Below are positions 7,741 through 11,137 of a stretch of 11,137 nucleotides of DNA, one piece after another. Every line of letters starts with the position of its first letter. The stretch's first letter is position 1. The position numbers and the translations under genes were made by a program. This DNA is from Pseudomonadota bacterium (GTDB lineage Bacteria; Desulfobacterota; Desulfobacteria; Desulfobacterales; RPRI01), in the NCBI GenBank assembly GCA_018819005.1, contig JAHJQU010000173.1:1-11137 (forward strand), in the 5' to 3' direction. The notes under the pieces are model-generated. The model was not told where the DNA came from. It ran no database searches and saw nothing but the letters and a program-made list of their open reading frames with translations.

Positions 7741-8769
7741 TTATTTGTCCGAAAAAAAACCAAACATCCCATCATGGAATTCTTCAGATGCTAAAAGTTC
7801 CAATACCTGGCTCACCTTAATATAAAGCCGAGATGTAATCGGCTCGAGAAGGTGAAGGGTAGCATCTTTTTTGATCAGTATTTCCTGAGGCAGTACCTCC
7901 ATCTTCTCTAAAAAGCTAAGAAAATGATCTCTGAATACTGAAGCATCATCAGAAATACCAAACAAATAAGTGTCTAAAGCAAATCCTGAGTGATGATCCA
8001 TAACTGCAAACATTCGGGGGTAAAAGGGTCTTTCTTTTTTCTCCCTCACCGGCGTGGGCGCAAACGCGATACCTATTTCCCAGACGGCGTCTATACGGAC
8101 GGCCTTCTTTTTGATTCTCTGAATTCTGGTTTCATCGACCCGGTCATCAATAATTATTGTTTTTTCATCGGGAACAGGTTTCATCCACCTGTCTTTCCAG
8201 ATGACAATATTCTCAGTTTTATCTGGTACTCTGACCAGATATTCATCTTCACCGGGCGGCGTGAGCAATCCGTCATCCTCCCGGAAGCGCAAAGCCACAA
8301 CCATGGCCTGTTCCATGGCTACAGTCAAAAACAGCGCCTCTTTTTTTGTCAGAAACCAAGGGAAATAACCCGGCAGATAACTTCTGAACACAGGCCATTC
8401 GTTTTGTCCGCGGAGCTTTAACCCGAGTTTTTTTATTATTTGAAGATCCTCTTTTTGTACATAATTTCTGTCTTCAAAGGAAGCTACAAGGCATTTTTGC
8501 GCTCGGAGCGCATCGGGGTCTGATTCTTTGATTTCACCGGATTGAATTTTAAGACATCCTTCCAGGCCATCTGTTCCTGGATATACGGCAATGGCAAACA
8601 CTGCTCCGAGATTTCCCATTATACAACAGTATCCGATTTCTCCATCCTCCGGATTCTGAACACCAAACAGATTGTCATCGTACATCCAATTCCAGCATTC
8701 CAGTTTTTTAAATTCCAAAGCAATATCGTACAGCCTTTGCCATTCTTTCATCGAAGGAGCTTCATTCAT
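7741..8769 (-). CDS. Uncharacterised two-domain protein (DUF7309/DUF6930-like)
   Basis: This is a soluble 342-residue protein of no known function, with no signal peptide or membrane segment. The N-terminal part contains WMYDDNLFGVQNPEDGEIGY at 28-47, then CCIMGNLGAVFAIAVYPG at 48-65. The C-terminal part has FAPTPVREKKERPFYPRMFA at 236-255 with DHHSGFALD at 258-266. From memory this resembles paired domains of unknown function named DUF7309 and DUF6930 in other bacteria; I could not check this. The ATG at 8769 is preferred over a GTG at 8784 because GGTGAGG ends 9 nt before it and would abut the GTG. The gene is followed after 31 bp by the FGGY kinase, which suggests shared transcription but not a shared pathway. 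Upstream lies a 207-bp spacer with two inverted repeats. Confidence 0.75.
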   Translation of the reverse strand: MNEAPSMKEWQRLYDIALEFKKLECWNWMYDDNLFGVQNPEDGEIGYCCIMGNLGAVFAIAVYPGTDGLEGCLKIQSGEIKESDPDALRAQKCLVASFEDRNYVQKEDLQIIKKLGLKLRGQNEWPVFRSYLPGYFPWFLTKKEALFLTVAMEQAMVVALRFREDDGLLTPPGEDEYLVRVPDKTENIVIWKDRWMKPVPDEKTIIIDDRVDETRIQRIKKKAVRIDAVWEIGIAFAPTPVREKKERPFYPRMFAVMDHHSGFALDTYLFGISDDASVFRDHFLSFLEKMEVLPQEILIKKDATLHLLEPITSRLYIKVSQVLELLASEEFHDGMFGFFSDK

Positions 8770-8872
8770 GTTCGATAACCTCACCTTTTGTTTTTCAATT
8801 TAAAACCTTTAAAAAATGCCGGAGTTTTATCTTAAGCTGCCCCTTGACTGATTTATAACAGCATAGATTTTC

Positions 8873-8897
8873 AGTCGGTTACATTTTGTAACCGACT
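8873..8897. repeat. Perfect 10-bp inverted repeat, 5-nt loop
   Basis: AGTCGGTTAC (8873-8882) and GTAACCGACT (8888-8897) are exact reverse complements around ATTTT. The sequence lies 76 bp beyond the radical SAM stop and 104 bp upstream of the DUF gene start. Neither strand has a T-run after the stem, which argues against an intrinsic terminator. A dyad operator, or an RNA hairpin in the DUF leader, are the alternatives. GACTGA at 8846-8851 can also pair with TCAGTC at 8871-8876, overlapping the left arm, so alternative folding is possible. Confidence 0.8.
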
Positions 8898-8941
8898 CGT
8901 TGCCTTCGCATATTCCTCTCATCTGTAGCCAGCTCTTCAAC

Positions 8942-8962
8942 TGGAGTATAAATTGTACTCCA
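8942..8962. repeat. Perfect 7-bp inverted repeat, 7-nt loop
   Basis: TGGAGTA (8942-8948) and TACTCCA (8956-8962) are exact reverse complements around TAAATTG. The repeat begins 15 nt after the radical SAM stop on the minus strand and overlaps a promoter-like TATACT on that strand. No T-run follows. It may be an operator or a transcript-end hairpin; the sequence does not decide. Confidence 0.65.
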
Positions 8963-8974
8963 ATGGAAAGTCAC
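8945..8974 (-). promoter_or_regulatory. Weak candidate promoter for the DUF-kinase pair
   Basis: On the minus strand GTGACT (8974-8969) and TATACT (8950-8945) are 18 bp apart, matching sigma70 hexamers at 4 and 5 of 6 positions. The -10 overlaps the 8942-8962 inverted repeat, as in repressible promoters. The implied leader is about 175 nt and would contain the 8873-8897 hairpin. The call rests on pattern matching only. Confidence 0.2.
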
Positions 8975-8976
8975 CT

Positions 8977-9714
8977 TCATTGCTTTATGGCAAAAGACCT
9001 TAAGTCATTCTTGATATAGTATTTTGCTCCAAACCTTGTTAATAGTTTTTCCACATCACAAAGGAATTTACCCCAATCCACACCATGCTCAACAGTCTTC
9101 ATGTGGTTTAGCTTGCCAACTTTCCAAAATCTAACATACTTGTGAGCCTTTCGAATCACACCAAGCGCTTGGTCTGGATCAATAACCGGTTCGAGGCTGA
9201 CCCATGTAAAAATGCCCGCTTTGTGTGCGGCTTTCAAAACGGCCAGCCGATCCTCCACAGTCGAGGCACCCGGTTCCCAATACTTGCGCGTATCGTCATC
9301 CGAAAAACAAAGTGTGACGCCCAGTTGCGTGCGGGCAGCCTTCATCAGATCCATGTCTTCATTAATGAGATCCGGGCTCCCTTTGGTCAGCACCTGGTTA
9401 TTCAACCGGTGTTTTGATACAATTTCAAGAGCTTGTCGCGTTAACCTTTCGGTGCGTTCAATCGGCTGATAAGGATCGCTCAGAAAACAAAACAGTATGG
9501 ACCGGGAATCGCCCCGCAAACGCTGCGCATCTTTTTCGAGGAGTTTCAAAATATCAGTGCGGGGCTCAGCAATTGCGTGCCATTTTTCCCCGGTTGTCCG
9601 CATACAAGCAGGGGCATAGCAATAACGACATCCATGTGTGCATCCACGATAGAGATTGCACGCCAGCTCGGAGTATTCCCGCGCCCTCCCCTTTGGTTCA
9701 TAAACAACATTCAT
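8977..9714 (-). CDS. SplB-like (COG1533) radical SAM protein, TcmP partner
   Basis: This 245-residue radical SAM protein is of the spore-photoproduct-lyase-like group. The [4Fe-4S]-binding motif CX3CX2C is C25-C29-C32 (CTHGCRYC), preceded by the group-typical ELACNLYRG. Other group features are FLSDPYQPIE at 77-86, LTKGSPDLI at 109-117, PGASTVEDRL at 148-157 and WVSLEPVI at 171-178. It is shorter than true spore photoproduct lyase, so DNA photolesion repair should not be assumed; the substrate is unknown. The ATG lies in an ATGA overlap with the stop of the upstream TcmP-like gene, and GGAGG at 9725-9721 sits 6 nt before it, a strong ribosome site embedded in that gene. The tight coupling points to a joint function with TcmP. 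No auxiliary-cluster Cys motif is evident after residue 40. Confidence 0.88.
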   Translation of the reverse strand: MNVVYEPKGRAREYSELACNLYRGCTHGCRYCYAPACMRTTGEKWHAIAEPRTDILKLLEKDAQRLRGDSRSILFCFLSDPYQPIERTERLTRQALEIVSKHRLNNQVLTKGSPDLINEDMDLMKAARTQLGVTLCFSDDDTRKYWEPGASTVEDRLAVLKAAHKAGIFTWVSLEPVIDPDQALGVIRKAHKYVRFWKVGKLNHMKTVEHGVDWGKFLCDVEKLLTRFGAKYYIKNDLRSFAIKQ

Positions 9715-10799
9715 GAATGGCCTCCGTTAAAATGACGGATGATTTCTGCGTTCGGTTTCTTCCATGCGTCATAGGAAACATGAAAAGTTTGTTTTGGCAG
9801 TGTTTTATCTTCGACCAACATCTTCAAAGCGTCCCTTGCATGGGCAGCAAGCATTCCATTTTGCAAGGAAAATATATAAACATCCTTGTTTGTCATTAAG
9901 CGACGTTCAAGCACAGCGGACCTTAGTTCTTTTTCAAAAACTTTAATTTTAGTCGGTTTGCCATATTCCTGGAATAATGGTAGTTGCTTCCGATCAATCC
10001 CATCCCTATCAATGTCAAAATTGGCATCGCCACCGCGTTTCCATGCAACCTTGAGAAATTTATCAATCCCAAGAGGATGACCGGAGCCAAAAACAAGACC
10101 ATAGACGTTTGGCCCTTTTCGGATTGAAAATGAACCAAGATAATACTCAAGCCCAAGTGGAATCCACCGCCGGTAAGCATCTGCCACAATCCGATGTACA
10201 TTTGTTCCATTCATCCTGGAAAAATCTTCGTCTGTTACAGGCACATAATCCTGAATTTTCTTTTTGAAACGGTTTACCATGGCAGAGGAAATGAAAAAAA
10301 GGAAGTCTGTCTTGGGATGTTGCACAATATATTGAAAGACAGATTTTGTGATTTGATTCACGCCGTTTTGATCAAGAAACAAAAGATTCGCCGCATTCCC
10401 ATTCATCAAAGGTTTCCATTGCTCAAACGCGGAATGAAAATCATTTTGCATAGTAGTAAATGAAACTTCAGGCAAGGAGCTCTTTTGCTCGTTAATACAG
10501 GATGATAAGTCCTTAAATTTAGTTGAGTTATATTCATTGAAAAACGTTCTGATTTTTGGATATTGTTTCCCATTCAGGTTCTGCACTTGGCGGATTTCTT
10601 CACAGGTGATCAGAGGGCTGCCGGAACTTCCATCTACATCTTTTCCTGGACCGGCAAAAAAATCAAACACCTGAATGCTGTCTATATACTGGTTGTGAAT
10701 GAATACAGGTAACCATTCTCGCAGATAATCACGGTAGAGTCCTAATTTTTCACAAGTGCTTTCGTCAAATGGCTTAAGATGAAGATTGCGTTTTGGCAT
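9711..10799 (-). CDS. tcmP: Three-Cys-motif partner protein TcmP-like
   Basis: This 362-residue protein resembles the TcmP family, named for regular occurrence beside a gene whose product has a three-Cys (radical-SAM-like) motif. That is exactly the arrangement here. The N-terminal half looks like a SAM-dependent-methyltransferase Rossmann domain. It has VFDFFAGPG at 44-52 (motif I-like), GSPL at 60-63, an acidic strand end TFFNEYN at 85-91, and LLFLDQNG at 139-146 (motif IV-like, family-typical D[PQ].G). The C-terminal part from about residue 292 has a winged-helix look (TNKDVYIFSLQNGMLAAHAR, 303-322). No function has been established that I know of; methyl transfer is only a fold-based possibility. 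The ATG at 10799 has AAGGA 9 nt upstream. It overlaps the radical SAM gene by 4 bp. An integron-type integrase end lies 164 bp upstream on the same strand, hinting at acquisition by transfer. Confidence 0.85.
   Translation of the reverse strand: MPKRNLHLKPFDESTCEKLGLYRDYLREWLPVFIHNQYIDSIQVFDFFAGPGKDVDGSSGSPLITCEEIRQVQNLNGKQYPKIRTFFNEYNSTKFKDLSSCINEQKSSLPEVSFTTMQNDFHSAFEQWKPLMNGNAANLLFLDQNGVNQITKSVFQYIVQHPKTDFLFFISSAMVNRFKKKIQDYVPVTDEDFSRMNGTNVHRIVADAYRRWIPLGLEYYLGSFSIRKGPNVYGLVFGSGHPLGIDKFLKVAWKRGGDANFDIDRDGIDRKQLPLFQEYGKPTKIKVFEKELRSAVLERRLMTNKDVYIFSLQNGMLAAHARDALKMLVEDKTLPKQTFHVSYDAWKKPNAEIIRHFNGGHS
9721..9725 (-). promoter_or_regulatory. Strong ribosome binding site for the radical SAM gene
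   Basis: GGAGG reads on the minus strand inside the last codons of the TcmP-like gene, 6 nt before the ATG of the radical SAM gene. Together with the ATGA overlap it fixes the start at 9714 and indicates that both proteins are made from one transcript. Confidence 0.75.
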
Positions 10800-10963
10800 A
10801 TTGAAATATCCTTACAATAAGTTTATTCCCTCCTCGTCCGTGCCTTCTTTGCCCAGTCTTCTGCATACCGTCAAATCACAAACAAATATTTGATTCCAAC
10901 CTCTTAAATTAATTGTTTATCCAATCCAGCATGTTGACAATCTTTATCATGCCCTGTTCAGAA
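10800..10963. other. Spacer between integrase remnant and TcmP-like gene
   Basis: This is 164 bp of AT-rich DNA. On the minus strand it holds a candidate promoter (10940-10912), a CAAATATTTG palindrome at 10883-10892, a GCATG/CATGC pair (10929-10952), and an AGGAGG at 10834-10829 that serves no in-frame start. I could not find an attC consensus pair here. Confidence 0.5.
10912..10940 (-). promoter_or_regulatory. Candidate promoter for the TcmP/radical-SAM pair
   Basis: On the minus strand TTGTCA (10940-10935, 5 of 6 matches to the -35 consensus) is followed after 17 bp by AACAAT (10917-10912, 4 of 6 to the -10). It lies between the integrase end and the TcmP-like ATG, giving a leader of about 105 nt. 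It is plausible, but based on pattern matching only. Confidence 0.3.
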
Positions 10964-11137
10964 TCACAGGTTATCAAGAGGGCTTAAAGCTTTTGAAATA
11001 TCTTTTTCCATGACATGGGTATAGATTTCAGTCGTTTTCACATCTGCATGCCCCATCAGTTCCTGAACAACTCGAATGTTGATGCCGTTTTCAAGAAGAT
11101 GGGTGGCAAGAAGGCTCGGAATCTGTCGCACCTGATC
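10964..11137 (-). pseudogene. C-terminal end of an integron-type tyrosine recombinase, probably broken
   Basis: The last 57 codons of a tyrosine recombinase run in from the right edge and stop at 10966-10964. The visible protein contains ATHLLENGINIRVVQELMGH, the conserved His (H30 of the visible part) and the catalytic Tyr in IYTHVM (Y39). It ends with SPLDNL, which resembles the SPLD.L tail of integron integrases (IntI) more than XerC/D. Upstream of ATHLLE the expected HTxRHSF box should appear, but the frame reads DQVRQIPSLL. The +1-shifted frame reads DRFRAF at the same place, which aligns with H-T-F-R and implies a 1-nt loss near 11108-11118 plus loss of the box His. An intact but divergent integrase cannot be fully excluded because only the end is in view. 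Confidence 0.7.

Larger units (their letters stand above)
8770..8976. other. Spacer with inverted repeats between the radical SAM gene and the DUF gene
   Basis: This 207-bp non-coding stretch separates the TcmP/radical-SAM module from the DUF-kinase pair, all on the minus strand. It contains two clear inverted repeats (8873-8897 and 8942-8962) and AT-rich DNA close to the DUF gene. I find no tRNA, no attC consensus (RYYYAAC...GTTRRRY) and no hairpin followed by a T-run, so read-through from the module into the DUF gene is possible. Confidence 0.6.

Noticed and set aside
7990..8421. Plus-strand open frame of 143 codons
   Set aside because: It is antisense to the DUF gene, rich in His/Phe/Arg from reversed codons, with no family resemblance.
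8873..8897. Intrinsic terminator of the radical SAM gene
   Set aside because: The stem is good, but no T-run follows it on the minus strand (GAAAATC instead).
8770..8976. attC (59-base element) after the module, making it an integron cassette
   Set aside because: The inverted repeats lack the RYYYAAC and GTTRRRY end boxes, and the orientation relative to the integrase end is wrong for a standard integron.
8977..9714. Spore photoproduct lyase
   Set aside because: It shares the fold and general motifs, but the protein is only 245 residues and sits in a Gram-negative genome coupled to a TcmP-like gene; a lesion-repair role is not supported.
9923..10210. Minus-strand 95-codon frame with a hydrophobic, membrane-like product
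   Set aside because: It sits in another frame of the TcmP-like gene; the hydrophobicity comes from the frame shift and no ribosome site precedes it.
1..11137. CRISPR array, tRNA or rRNA genes
   Set aside because: No regularly spaced repeats, cloverleaf-like segments or rRNA signatures were seen on reading both strands.

Overview
The window looks like a chromosomal segment of a Gram-negative bacterium. It carries a complete set of early LPS core enzymes (Kdo transferase, two heptosyltransferases, a WaaG-type glucosyltransferase). Moderate GC, AT-rich intergenic regions and the recN/kdtA neighbourhood suggest a Desulfobacterota (former Deltaproteobacteria) genome. That lineage call is inference from gene style only; no taxonomic marker is present.

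Layout. Positions 1-1356 (minus) hold the N-terminal 452 codons of the DNA-repair ATPase recN, cut by the left edge. A 205-bp divergent intergenic region follows. Positions 1562-6169 (plus) form a tight four-gene LPS inner-core operon, kdtA(waaA)-waaF-waaC-waaG, with an 11-bp gap and then two 4-bp ATGA overlaps. In pathway order: Kdo is put on lipid A, heptose I and heptose II follow, then a hexose on the heptose, all at the cytoplasmic face of the inner membrane.

Positions 6150-8769 (minus) hold an unassigned two-domain protein and, 31 bp downstream of it, an FGGY-family sugar kinase. The kinase converges on waaG with a 20-bp overlap of coding ends.

Positions 8977-10799 (minus) hold a translationally coupled pair: a TcmP-like 'three-Cys-motif partner' protein and a small SplB/COG1533-like radical SAM protein with a CX3CX2C cluster. 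Immediately upstream of the pair (10964-11137, minus) is the C-terminal end of an integron-type tyrosine recombinase. Its HxxR box is unreadable in frame, so it is probably a broken integrase. The TcmP/radical-SAM module beside it is the accessory-looking part of the window and the best candidate for a poorly described system. The 207-bp spacer between this module and the two-domain protein gene carries two clear inverted repeats and no terminator-like T-run.
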